Positions 26,766-34,711 of a stretch of 64,000 nt of DNA are shown here, piece by piece. A program made the position numbers and the translations under genes. Numbering within the stretch: the stretch's first letter is position 1; every line of letters starts with the position of its first letter. The notes under the pieces were generated by a model, which made no database searches, had not been told where the DNA came from, and worked only from the letters and a program-made list of their open reading frames with translations. The stretch lies in NCBI RefSeq assembly GCF_900116175.1, contig NZ_FPCH01000003.1, positions 558,001-622,000 of the forward strand. Direction: 5' to 3'. This DNA is from Hyphomicrobium facile. GTDB lineage: Bacteria > Pseudomonadota > Alphaproteobacteria > Rhizobiales > Hyphomicrobiaceae.

Positions 26766-26868
26766 GCCGTGTTCCGCACGGAAAACCTCGATCCGGCTGT
26801 AGGCTCATAGTTGGCATTACGCTTGCTTAGATATCTCCAAATTCGATCCGAACCAGGAGTGGGGTCAC

Positions 26869-27405
26869 ATGTCCCAAATTATTTCGAAGCCGCGCATCGC
26901 CGTCATCTCATTATTCTCGGCAGTATTCGCCGCTTTCTTTTCGCTCCCGGCTAATGCCCAGAACGCGGCACCAGCCGCGCAGGCCGATAACGGAAGCGTC
27001 TGGTGGAACGAACTCATCAGCGCCAACCCGGAGCGCAGCCGCGACTTCTATGCTGGCGTGATCGGCTGGACACCGAAGATCGTGGCAGCGGAAGATACCT
27101 CTCGTCCGCCCGCCGCCGGCGAAAACGAGTACACTCTATTCATGCAGAACGGTAACGAGAGCGCCGGGCTCGCGAAGTATGACGGCAAGGAGCCGACCGA
27201 TCCCAAGCCCGGCTGGCTGACCTACATTCAAGTCAGCAATGTCGACGACGCCGTTGTCGAAGCATTGAAGAAGGGCGGCAAAGTTCTCAAGGCTCCGACC
27301 GATGCCAATAACATCGGTAGACTTGCGATTGTCGCCGATCCCGACGGCAATCCCTTTGGCCTCGTCACGCCATTGAGCAAAGATTCGACCGCGGCGGGAC
27401 ATTAG
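26869..27405 (+). CDS. Exported VOC-superfamily (glyoxalase-like) protein
   Basis: A 178-residue protein with a clear signal peptide (ISLFSAVFAAFFSLPANAQ, cleavage near residue 30). A single glyoxalase/bleomycin-resistance repeat pair follows: VWWNELISANPERSRDFYAG and IGWTPKIVA, then WLTYIQVSNVDDAVVEALKK, ending with VADPDGNPFGLVTP. Most VOC proteins are cytosolic, so export is unusual. Function unknown. Confidence 0.83.
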   Translation: MSQIISKPRIAVISLFSAVFAAFFSLPANAQNAAPAAQADNGSVWWNELISANPERSRDFYAGVIGWTPKIVAAEDTSRPPAAGENEYTLFMQNGNESAGLAKYDGKEPTDPKPGWLTYIQVSNVDDAVVEALKKGGKVLKAPTDANNIGRLAIVADPDGNPFGLVTPLSKDSTAAGH

Positions 27406-27435
27406 AATTTCGAAAGTCAGCGGTGCGCCCATCAC

Positions 27436-27470
27436 AGGCCCGGCGGGGATCAGCAATCCCTGCCGGGCCT
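27436..27470 (+). terminator. Strong hairpin after the exported VOC gene
   Basis: A 15-bp stem (27436-27450 with 27456-27470, one G-U pair) around a 5-nt loop, 30 bp after the stop codon. The T-tail is poor (TCATGCTTTC), so it may act as an mRNA 3' stabiliser as well as a terminator. Confidence 0.65.
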
Positions 27471-27604
27471 TCATGCTTTCGGCCCACTCATGGGCAACCC
27501 ACCTGCTTCTGCCGGCCCTCGAGGGAACGCACAGCGTTCAGAAGGCGTTGCGAAGTTGATACGGCGATCCGTCAGACGATTGGGAAGAAGCAAAGGAAGC
27601 AGGG

Positions 27605-27763
27605 ATGGAAAACGGCAACGATCCTCCACGAATTCCTTTTCCCACGCAGGAGCCCGGAGAGCTTCCGACGCTGCCCCCTGCACCGAAAGAGCCGCCCCAG
27701 CCATCTCCCGTGCCGCTCGATGAGCCTGGCGAGAAACCCGATCCAGAAGCTCCGGTGAGATAG
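27605..27763 (+). CDS. Small proline-rich hypothetical protein (52 aa)
   Basis: ATG 27605 to TAG 27761-27763. The start is MENGNDPPRIPFPTQEPGEL; 16 of the 52 residues are proline, with many Glu. AGGAAG lies about 5 nt upstream of the ATG, a good ribosome binding site. No signal peptide or membrane segment; probably disordered. I know of no function, but short Pro/Glu-rich proteins of this type occur in Hyphomicrobiales. Confidence 0.55.
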   Translation: MENGNDPPRIPFPTQEPGELPTLPPAPKEPPQPSPVPLDEPGEKPDPEAPVR

Positions 27764-27908
27764 TCCGCCTGCAGTTCTGATTTTTCAAGAAGAGTCGTTC
27801 GATCATGCTTTTCAGCATGCGCGATCGATCGTCCTTTCGATCATTGAAAGTGAGTTTCAGAGCTTCGTTGGAGCTTGGAGACTTTCGTTGAGCTGGCACA
27901 GACTCACG

Positions 27909-28115
27909 CTACAGAACGTTGTCCAGAGAGCACCCCTCGATGTCATTCTCGTCCAAGCAGTATTCCGCAACGGCATAAGGCGGGCCACAAAACCAATCCT
28001 CACTTCGGCCATCGAGTTTGATCGCGCTCACAGTTCGAGTTCCTACATCGGTGCAGCGCCATTGCGCTCCGCTCATCCAGAACGTTGCGCCAATTTTGAA
28101 ATCGCTGTGATCCAT
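27909..28115 (-). CDS. Conserved small hypothetical protein (68 aa)
   Basis: ATG 28115 gives MDHSDFKIGATFWMSGAQWR, then CTDVGTRTVSAIKLDG and CGPPYAVAEYCLDENDIEGC. The pattern (IG..FW..G..WRCTDVGTR..AI..D....GPPYAV.E..DE.D.EGC) is one I recognise from short unannotated proteins of methylotrophic and related alphaproteobacteria. The open frame continues upstream into the tRNA gene, but that part is not coding. Function unknown; the Cys/Trp-rich strands suggest a small beta fold. Confidence 0.7.
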   Translation of the reverse strand: MDHSDFKIGATFWMSGAQWRCTDVGTRTVSAIKLDGRSEDWFCGPPYAVAEYCLDENDIEGCSLDNVL

Positions 28116-28225
28116 TCGAATTCCCGTTCTCACCAAACGCGCACACGTTTGCCTGCATGACGAACCCAAATTAGGTGAGATCTTAGATGGGAATAATCTT
28201 TTTGTTTTCAACGATTTAAGGCCGA

Positions 28226-28301
28226 TGGTGGAGCCGAGGGGAATCGAACCCCTGACCTCTGCAGTGCGATTGCAGCGCTCTCCCATCTGAGCTACGGCCC
28301 C
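28226..28301 (-). tRNA. tRNA-Ala (anticodon CGC), CCA encoded
   Basis: On the minus strand the 76-nt cloverleaf begins GGGGCCGTAGCTCAGATGGG and ends with the encoded CCA. The anticodon arm is CTGCA-loop-TGCAG with the loop ATCGCAC (anticodon CGC). The T arm has GGTTCGATTCC. The acceptor stem carries the G3-U70 pair that defines alanine identity. Confidence 0.97.
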
Positions 28302-28485
28302 AATGGGCGCGCATTTAGAATTTGGCCTCGTTCATTGTCAAGAAAGCGCGGCTGGCGGAGCCGCGCCCCAAGCCACAATTGCCGCTGTCTACCGGCCAAG
28401 TCCCAAGACAAGCGGGATCAACTACTTGCGGCGCAGAGGTCGTCAGGGCTACATGGCGCAACGGTCGACAACTGCGGGACGGCGA

Positions 28486-28776
28486 ATGCTCGAGCTTTTG
28501 CAATTTATCAGTTATCTCATCACTCTTTACACTTACGTCGTCATCGCAGTGGTGATCGTCAGCTGGCTCATGGCCTTTGGGGTCATCAACGCCTACAACC
28601 CCATGGTGCGTTCGATCTGGCAGGGGTTGAATGCGGTGACGGAGCCGTTACTGCGGCCCATCCGGAACGCGCTTCCCAACATGGGCGGCCTCGATATTTC
28701 GCCCGTTATTCTGCTGCTGCTCTGCTATTTCATTCAGACGGTCATTCTTCCGAATATCGCCAAGGCGGTGGTGTGA
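28486..28776 (+). CDS. YggT-family membrane protein
   Basis: A 96-residue inner-membrane protein with two hydrophobic regions (ISYLITLYTYVVIAVVIVSW and ISPVILLLLCYFIQTVIL) around the conserved PYNP-like NAYNPMVRSIWQGLNAVTEP and LLRPIRNALPNMGGLDISP. The start ATG 28486 gives the normal family length; longer frames upstream are not conserved. It overlaps the next gene by four bases (GTGA), the usual yggT-yggU pairing. YggT is linked to osmotic tolerance and cell division, function uncertain. Confidence 0.9.
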   Translation: MLELLQFISYLITLYTYVVIAVVIVSWLMAFGVINAYNPMVRSIWQGLNAVTEPLLRPIRNALPNMGGLDISPVILLLLCYFIQTVILPNIAKAVV

Positions 28777-29123
28777 CCAGCCGTCTGGCGTCCCAACCGC
28801 CGGCTCGCAAGGCCTGGCGGCATGGGAGCGCGTGCGTCATTGCGCACTTTCGGCTGACGCCGAAATCTTCCAAAGAGGCGATTGACGGGATCGTCGAAAC
28901 CCCCGACGGTCCGGCCTTCCAGGCGCGTGTCCGCGCACTTCCCGAGGATGGAGCCGCCAACAGGGCGCTCGAAGAGCTGGCCGCCCGGTGGCTCGGAGTG
29001 ACCAAGAGCTCGGTTTCGCTCGCAACGGGCGGGAAGTCGCGGCTCAAATCCTTGAAGATTTCCGGTGATCCGGAGACGCTTGAACGGCTACTGCAAGAAC
29101 GAACAAACGAATTGCGAAAATAG
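28773..29123 (+). CDS. DUF167 (YggU-family) protein
   Basis: A 116-residue cytosolic protein starting with GTG that overlaps the yggT stop. Conserved features are the [15 protein letters not shown] strand-turn, [20 protein letters not shown], and the C-terminal [19 protein letters not shown]. Family function is unknown. folD follows 23 bp downstream with a good RBS (AGGAGG), so all three may be one transcript. Confidence 0.9.
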   Translation: MTSRLASQPPARKAWRHGSACVIAHFRLTPKSSKEAIDGIVETPDGPAFQARVRALPEDGAANRALEELAARWLGVTKSSVSLATGGKSRLKSLKISGDPETLERLLQERTNELRK

Positions 29124-29146
29124 ACGAACCAGGAGGAAAGACGGGA

Positions 29147-30034
29147 ATGTCCGTGGCGCAAATCATCGATGGGAAAGAGATTGCGGCGAAGGTCCGCGCT
29201 GAAGTGGCTGCGGAGGTCGCGCGTCTTCAGAAAGAACATGGCCTGAAGCCCGGACTTGCCGTCGTGCTTGTCGGCGAAGATCCGGCCAGCAAGGTCTACG
29301 TGGCGAACAAGGCGAAGCAGACCGTCGAAGTCGGCATGAACTCGTGGGAGCATCGCCTTCCGGCCGAAACGCCCGAGGCCGACGTGCTCGCCCTCGTCGA
29401 AAAGCTGAACAACGATCCGTCCTGCCACGGGATTCTCGTGCAGCTGCCGCTGCCGAAGCACATCAACGCCGAGAAGGTGCTGAACCTCATCAGCCCCGAT
29501 AAGGACGTCGACGGGTTTCATCCGGTGAACGTCGGCCGGCTTTGGGTTGGCGAACGCGCACTCGTTCCGTGCACGCCGACCGGCTCGGTCATTCTCGCGA
29601 AGAGCGTGCTGCAAAACCTCTCGGGCCTCAACGCCGTCGTCATCGGCCGTTCGAACATCGTCGGCAAGCCGGTCGCGGCGCTGCTGCTCAGGGAAAACTG
29701 CACGGTGACGATCGCGCACTCGCGCACGAAGAACATCGAAGACGTCGTTCGCGGCGCCGATCTCGTCATCGCCGCCGTCGGCATTCCGGAGATGGTCAAG
29801 GGAAGCTGGATCAAGCCCGGCGCGACCATCATCGATGTCGGCATCAATCGCGTTCCGTCGGACAACGGAAAGACGAAGATCGTCGGCGACGTCGCTTACG
29901 AAGAGTGCGCGAAGGTTGCCGGCGCGATTACGCCGGTTCCCGGCGGCGTTGGACCGATGACGATCGCGTGCCTTTTGCGGAATTCCGCTCAGGCGGCCGC
30001 GATGCAGGCCGGCGTCAAGTCAGCGTTCGGCTGA
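29147..30034 (+). CDS. folD: Bifunctional methylenetetrahydrofolate dehydrogenase / cyclohydrolase
   Basis: A 295-residue cytosolic enzyme interconverting methylene-, methenyl- and formyl-tetrahydrofolate with NADP. Signatures are [16 protein letters not shown] (catalytic Lys), [40 protein letters not shown] for the nucleotide site, and the C-terminal [23 protein letters not shown] lies 12 nt before the ATG. A terminator lies 30 bp after the stop. Confidence 0.97.
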   Translation: MSVAQIIDGKEIAAKVRAEVAAEVARLQKEHGLKPGLAVVLVGEDPASKVYVANKAKQTVEVGMNSWEHRLPAETPEADVLALVEKLNNDPSCHGILVQLPLPKHINAEKVLNLISPDKDVDGFHPVNVGRLWVGERALVPCTPTGSVILAKSVLQNLSGLNAVVIGRSNIVGKPVAALLLRENCTVTIAHSRTKNIEDVVRGADLVIAAVGIPEMVKGSWIKPGATIIDVGINRVPSDNGKTKIVGDVAYEECAKVAGAITPVPGGVGPMTIACLLRNSAQAAAMQAGVKSAFG

Positions 30035-30050
30035 GCGCGACAAACTCAAG

Positions 30051-30320
30051 TCAGTGAATTGTGCGCCGGGACCTTCGTGTCCCGGCGTTTTTCGTTGATC
30101 GCCAGCGGCGCGTTTCAACGCACTCTTCGCACTCGTAGTGGCCGCGGATGCGGGTCTTGAAATATTCTGCGACGGAATCTGCGTTGACGAGGCCCTCGTA
30201 TTCCGGCCGGGGCACCCCGAAGTAGGTGATGCAGCTGCCGTTCGAAAAGAAAATATCCAGCGTCCGGCTTGCGGCATCGTATTCAGCGGCATGAATGACC
30301 GACGTTTTTTGAAACTCCAT
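30051..30320 (-). CDS. KTSC-domain protein
   Basis: A protein of about 89 residues with the KTSC domain: MEFQKTSVIHAAEYDAASRT, LDIFFSNGSCITYFGVP and YFKTRIRGHYEC. The start at ATG 30320 is supported by GGTGA five bases upstream; in-frame starts at 30332 and 30344 (GTG, overlapping the comM stop) are possible. The basic C-terminal tail is read through the DNA of the folD terminator on the other strand. KTSC proteins are small, often found with RNA-related enzymes; function unproven. Confidence 0.82.
   Translation of the reverse strand: MEFQKTSVIHAAEYDAASRTLDIFFSNGSCITYFGVPRPEYEGLVNADSVAEYFKTRIRGHYECEECVETRRWRSTKNAGTRRSRRTIH
30064..30092 (+). terminator. Terminator of folD, inside the KTSC gene
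   Basis: CGCCGGGAC (30064-30072), a 6-nt loop and GTCCCGGCG (30079-30087) followed by TTTTT. It is a textbook terminator for folD that overlaps the 3' coding end of the convergent KTSC gene. Confidence 0.88.
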
Positions 30321-30340
30321 TTTCTTCACCATTCTCGGCT

Positions 30341-31870
30341 TCACGATACTCTGACTTGCCGCAACGTCTCCCCTCGATAGCTCAGGGCTTCGGCGACATG
30401 AGCGCGAGCCACCGTCTCACAACTCTCCAGGTCCGCTATGGTTCGAGCGACCTTGAGCGTGCGGTGAAAGCCTCGCGCCGATAATCCAAGAGTTCCCGCC
30501 GCGTGACGAAGTAGCGCCACGCCCGCTTCATCGGGCGTCGCCGTTTGTTCGAGAAGAGTTGCGGAGCAATCTGCATTCGTGCGGACACCTTTTGCGCCCA
30601 GCGCCGCGAACCGCGTGCGTTGACGATCACGAGCCGCGGCGACGCGAGAGCGAACTTCGGCGCTGCCCTCGGACGGTGCGGGCAAGACGAGATCAGCCGC
30701 CGATATGGCCGGGACCTCGATCTGCAAATCGATGCGATCAAGCAGCGGCCCGGACACGCGCGCTTGATAATCGCCAGCGCAGCGCGGACCACGGCGGCAT
30801 GGTTCGCCGGGATTGCTGCCTCCGCATTTGCACGGGTTCATCGCGGCGATCAGCTGAATGCGAGAGGGGTAGGCAATGCGGTGGTTGGCCCGGGCGATGA
30901 CCGTCTCGCCCGATTCCAACGGCTGGCGCAAAGCGTCGAGCACGTTCGGCTGGAACTCGGGCAGCTCATCGAGGAAGAGGACGCCATGATGCGCAAGCGA
31001 GACCTCGCCGGGCCTTGGCCGCGAGCCGCCGCCAACGAGAGAAGCCATGCTTGCCGAATGATGCGGCGCGCGAAACGGGCGTTCGACCGTGAGCTTGCCG
31101 CCGACGAGCTCGCCCGCGAGCGAATGCACCATCGAGACTTCAAGGATCTCTTCGGGTTGCAGATGCGGCAGGATCGACGGCAGGCGCGAGGCCAGCATCG
31201 ATTTGCCGGAGCCGGGCGGGCCGATCATCAGCAGGTTGTGGTTGCCCGCTGCTGCGATTTCCAGGACGCGCTTGGCGGTTTCCTGGCCTTTGATATCGCG
31301 GAGGTCGGCCGCGTAGCTCTGCGTTGGGAGGACGTTGGCCTCGGGCCGGGAGAGCGTCTGCGTGCCCTTGAAGTGATTGACGAGCGACAGGAGATGCGGT
31401 GCGGCCAGGATCGCGAGGTCTTCGCTGGCCCAGGCCGCTTCGGGGCCCGAGGCTGCGGGGCAGATGAGGCCCTTACCAATGGCGTTGGCGCCCATCGCAG
31501 CGGGGAGCGTGCCCGGCACGGGCCGGATGGAGCCGTCCAGCGCCAGTTCGCCGATGGCGGCGTAGCCCGCGATGGCGTCGGGCGCGATCGCCTCCATCGC
31601 GCACATCATGGCGAGCACGATGGGCAAATCGAAATGGCTGCCTTCCTTCGGCAGGTCGGCGGGCGCGAGGTTGACGGTGATGTGCTTGAAGGGGAGCCCG
31701 AGGCCGACGGCGTGGAGGGCGTTGCGGACGCGTTCTCGGCTTTCTGCGACCGCCTTGTCGGGCAAGCCGACGATGGCGAAGGCGGCGGCTCCGGGCGTCA
31801 CGCGGACCTGCACTTCGACAGGCCGGGCTTCGATGCCGATGAACGCGAGCGTGGAGATCTGACCGTACAT
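30341..31870 (-). CDS. comM: YifB/ComM-family AAA ATPase (Mg-chelatase-like)
   Basis: A 509-residue protein. The N-terminal Lon-protease-like/ChlI segment (ARPVEVQVRVTPGAAAFAIV) is followed by an AAA core with Walker A GPPGSGKSMLA (near 218), GVLFLDELPEF as Walker B, and a C-terminal Mg-chelatase domain with a Cys cluster (NPCKCGGSNPGEPCRRGPRC). ComM is a hexameric helicase promoting branch migration during integration of transforming DNA. Its stop overlaps the GTG of the KTSC frame. Confidence 0.94.
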   Translation of the reverse strand: MYGQISTLAFIGIEARPVEVQVRVTPGAAAFAIVGLPDKAVAESRERVRNALHAVGLGLPFKHITVNLAPADLPKEGSHFDLPIVLAMMCAMEAIAPDAIAGYAAIGELALDGSIRPVPGTLPAAMGANAIGKGLICPAASGPEAAWASEDLAILAAPHLLSLVNHFKGTQTLSRPEANVLPTQSYAADLRDIKGQETAKRVLEIAAAGNHNLLMIGPPGSGKSMLASRLPSILPHLQPEEILEVSMVHSLAGELVGGKLTVERPFRAPHHSASMASLVGGGSRPRPGEVSLAHHGVLFLDELPEFQPNVLDALRQPLESGETVIARANHRIAYPSRIQLIAAMNPCKCGGSNPGEPCRRGPRCAGDYQARVSGPLLDRIDLQIEVPAISAADLVLPAPSEGSAEVRSRVAAARDRQRTRFAALGAKGVRTNADCSATLLEQTATPDEAGVALLRHAAGTLGLSARGFHRTLKVARTIADLESCETVARAHVAEALSYRGETLRQVRVS

Positions 31871-31981
31871 TTTGCCCCCTATTGGGAGCTAATCAGCGGG
31901 CTGAGCGAAAGTCAAGAACGAATAGGGAACAGTAGCTCTGAAGCGCCGGTCCCATTCGCCGAGACTCCGCGAAACCAAAAA

Positions 31982-32021
31982 TTGAATCGAAATCAGTAAG
32001 TTGCGCAACTGATTGATTCAA
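31982..32021. repeat. 40-bp imperfect inverted repeat with a 12-bp perfect core palindrome
   Basis: Outer arms TTGAATC (31982-31988) and GATTCAA (32015-32021), with further pairing inwards, surround AGTTGCGCAACT (31999-32010), a perfect palindrome. It lies 112 bp upstream of the comM start and downstream of the DUF3800 gene. It looks like a dimeric regulator site; the regulator is unknown. Confidence 0.5.
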
Positions 32022-32147
32022 AACGGTTTATCTTGCTGTGCGAATCGAAATGTGATATTTCTATTTTGCTGGTGCGAAACGCTGGAAATATCCGAAGCTG
32101 CAGCTGATGTGGCTCCCTGAAGGAATGACTGCCGGAATGGTCGTCTA

Positions 32148-32969
32148 TCAATCCTCTGGAAGAATCGGACCGGGGCGCACCAGCTTTTCATCGTCGTAGC
32201 CAAACATTCGAAACAGCTTTTCTTGGTCGGCGCTTAGATTGGCTTCCCAAAGATTCCAAGGAAGGCCCGTGACGCCCCATCCAGCGATGCGGCGGCCTTT
32301 TCCTTTCCGAGCAATTCGCCAGCCAAGATTTGCGACAAATCGAGTATCGCAAGAGTGGAACCGTCGCTCGTCGACTGCTCTTGAAAATGACCCGCTTACT
32401 ATATCAGCAAGCTGCAACCCTGCGACGTTGCTTGCCGGCGCCGTCGTTATTAGATCCAAATCTACGACCGGCCAAGCTAGATTGCGTGGCAGCGTGTTCG
32501 TGCCCGCAGCAAGATTTCTCCGGTCTTTCTCGAGGTATGTTTTAAACCGATCTAAATAGAATCCGCCGCGCTGCGCGATTGTGATCGCCACCGGTCGAGG
32601 TTCGCCGTAATCACGATGGCTGCGCGCGAGACACCACTCCGTCGCCCGCTCCAGGAGGGCTTTAAGAACCATGTGGGAGTACCACAGCTTCCGCCTGGGC
32701 TCGATCGTGAAGCTTGTGGCATCGTCCGAATAGACTCGCAAATCCGCGGCTCGCTCGGCGCGCACATTGCGGTAGTTGATCATATTGCCCTTGTGAGAAA
32801 TCAGAGTGAAACAGCGAAGGGGCAACTTGCCGATGAAACGGGTCGCCCGGAGCTTTGCCCGCTCATCGAGGTCGGTAAAGTGGAGCGGTTGTCCACGCCA
32901 ATGCCGCCGTTGCTGGTTGATCCTATTCACCCAGTGAGGCAGATCGGGCTCGCGATGAGCTGCAACCAC
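32148..32969 (-). CDS. DUF3800-family protein, 5' end without canonical start codon
   Basis: From the first usable start (GTG 32969) 273 residues are encoded. Family features include LKALLERATEWCLARSHRDYG and the C-terminal GLQLADIVSGSFSRAVD. The same frame continues upstream to 33066 without ATG, GTG, TTG or CTG. This stretch encodes the expected N-terminus of the family, HIFSDEFGDQALKAAASEFF, with the acidic motif of the RNase H-like site. So either a rare start (ATC at ~33064) is used, or the gene has lost its start. DUF3800 proteins often occur with mobile or defence genes, but no such genes are adjacent. Confidence 0.6.
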   Translation of the reverse strand: MVAAHREPDLPHWVNRINQQRRHWRGQPLHFTDLDERAKLRATRFIGKLPLRCFTLISHKGNMINYRNVRAERAADLRVYSDDATSFTIEPRRKLWYSHMVLKALLERATEWCLARSHRDYGEPRPVAITIAQRGGFYLDRFKTYLEKDRRNLAAGTNTLPRNLAWPVVDLDLITTAPASNVAGLQLADIVSGSFSRAVDERRFHSCDTRFVANLGWRIARKGKGRRIAGWGVTGLPWNLWEANLSADQEKLFRMFGYDDEKLVRPGPILPED

Positions 32970-33066
32970 AACGGCAGAAACGATGAAGAACTCTGAAGCT
33001 GCTGCCTTGAGTGCTTGATCACCAAACTCGTCGCTGAAGATGTGGTAGGCTGGCGGCGCGATATGA

Positions 33067-33546
33067 TTACCCCTTCGTCATTACGAGCGTCATGCCGATC
33101 AGGGATGAATTGGTGAACTGAATTTCGACAGCCTGCTTATCGTTGTTGACGACGATGTCCATGTTGGCGGCGACGTCGCTGCCCTGGATGACGACGTGAA
33201 AACCTTTCGGCGTGACGTCGCCGCTCAAGTCGCCCTCGAAATTGTGGATCGTCTCTTTCCAGTGGCCCGTCAGCTTGCCGCCCGTTTCCTTCACGTTGCT
33301 GATGATCTCGACCGCGCCGCCTGCCGTCGCGCAGCGGATCGTTTGCTTCAGCTCGTCCTCGGTGTCGGTCAGAAGGTAAGTCGCGCGGCATTTGATTTTT
33401 TCGGCCGGGCTCGCCTTGTAGCCGATCATGCCGATGCCGGACCACCGCCCGAGAAGCGGCGCGAACGGTGAGGCGGTAACGGCCGACGCTTCATGGGCAA
33501 CGAACAAAAGCGCTGCCAGCGAGCCTGCGATCGTGATCGATCTCAT
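33067..33546 (-). CDS. Exported hypothetical protein
   Basis: About 159 residues from ATG 33546: signal peptide SITIAGSLAALLFVAHEASA, then a beta-rich body starting FAPLLGRWSGIGMIGYKASP, ending TNSSLIGMTLVMTKG. In-frame ATGs at 33564 and 33591 are possible; the latter overlaps the gshB stop. The GRWSG...C...L..G...GHWKE pattern suggests a small lipocalin-like barrel, but I do not recognise a named family. It is co-directional with gshB and may share its transcript. Confidence 0.75.
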   Translation of the reverse strand: MRSITIAGSLAALLFVAHEASAVTASPFAPLLGRWSGIGMIGYKASPAEKIKCRATYLLTDTEDELKQTIRCATAGGAVEIISNVKETGGKLTGHWKETIHNFEGDLSGDVTPKGFHVVIQGSDVAANMDIVVNNDKQAVEIQFTNSSLIGMTLVMTKG

Positions 33547-33587
33547 CGTGAATTGGCCTTTCATCGTCCTGATATCGATACGCGCGT

Positions 33588-34538
33588 TCATGGTTGCGAT
33601 TTTCTCTTGTCTTCGATGACGTCCCAGATCATCGCGGCGATGTCGTTGCCGCCGAACTTCTTCACCTGGCGAATGCCCGTCGGCGACGTGACGTTGATTT
33701 CGGTGATGAAGGGTCCAATCACGTCGATGCCGGTGAAGATCAGTCCGCGGCGTTTCAATTCGGGTTTGAGACGCGCGCAGATCTCGCGATCGCGGTCGGT
33801 CAGTTCGACGGGCGTCGCGGTGCCGCCCACGTGCAGGTTCGAACGCGTTTCTCCGGCTTGGGGAACACGGTTGATCGCGCCTGCGATTTCGCCATCGACC
33901 AGGATGATGCGCTTGTCGCCTTCCTTCACCTCGGCGCGGAATTCCTGCACCATGAAGGGCTCGCGGAACACGGTTTGAAAGAGCTCGACGAGGGAGCCGA
34001 GATTGCCGTCCTCCGGCCTGATGCGGAATACGGCGGCGCCGCCGTTGCCGTAGAGCGGCTTGACGATGATGTCCTTATACTCGGCGCGGAAGGCCTGCAC
34101 GTCGGCGAGCGAGCGCGTGACGAGCGTCGGCGGCATCAGGTCGAGGAAATCCAGGACGAACAGTTTTTCCGGCGCGTTGCGCACGCTTGCCGGATCGTTG
34201 ACGACGAGCGTTTTCGGATGGATGCGTTCGAGCAGATGGGTCGTGGTGATGTAGGCCATGTCGAACGGCGGGTCTTGCCGCAGCAGGACGACATCGAGGC
34301 CGCCCAGATTTTCGATACGCGGATTTGAAAGCGCGTGATGCGCGCCGTGCTTGTCCTCGACCTTGAGCGTGTGACCGCGCGCGAGAAGCTTGTCTCCGTG
34401 CAACGCGAGATCGAACGGCGTGTAATAGAAAATGTCGTGTCCGCGCTTCTGCGCTTCGAGGAGGATGGCGAACGTCGAATCGCCGCTAATGTCGATGCGA
34501 TCGATCGGGTCCATCTGGACGGCAATGCGAAGTGGCAT
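33588..34538 (-). CDS. gshB: Glutathione synthetase
   Basis: A 316-residue ATP-grasp enzyme joining gamma-glutamylcysteine and glycine. It begins with the prokaryotic GshB domain (IAVQMDPIDRIDISGDSTFA), followed by VLLRQDPPFDMAYITTTHLL, KPLYGNGGAAVFRI for ATP binding, and DVIGPFITEINVTSPTGIRQ at the end, all highly conserved. Normal family length. Confidence 0.97.
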   Translation of the reverse strand: MPLRIAVQMDPIDRIDISGDSTFAILLEAQKRGHDIFYYTPFDLALHGDKLLARGHTLKVEDKHGAHHALSNPRIENLGGLDVVLLRQDPPFDMAYITTTHLLERIHPKTLVVNDPASVRNAPEKLFVLDFLDLMPPTLVTRSLADVQAFRAEYKDIIVKPLYGNGGAAVFRIRPEDGNLGSLVELFQTVFREPFMVQEFRAEVKEGDKRIILVDGEIAGAINRVPQAGETRSNLHVGGTATPVELTDRDREICARLKPELKRRGLIFTGIDVIGPFITEINVTSPTGIRQVKKFGGNDIAAMIWDVIEDKRKSQP

Positions 34539-34711
34539 GAATGACTTTCGAGGCGTGGTGCTGCGGCCGCCGAAGCGGCACGGGTTATTCGAATACTCAT
34601 CGTCGTTTAGACGATTTGCGCACCGGGCGGAATGTCAGGAAGCGTGCTCATCGGTAAGCGCCGCGGCTTATGGCAAACTTGCCGCACACGCGCTCGAAAC
34701 CCGGCGCCAAT

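Noticed and set aside
27471-27899. 142-aa minus-strand frame
   Set aside because: No protein-like pattern; it is antisense to the Pro-rich small gene and has no RBS.
28116-28286. N-terminal extension of the 68-aa gene to 125 aa
   Set aside because: The extension would be translated through the tRNA-Ala gene; the conserved part begins at ATG 28115.
30545-31999. 484-aa plus-strand frame
   Set aside because: Antisense shadow of comM/yifB, whose Walker motifs are intact on the minus strand.
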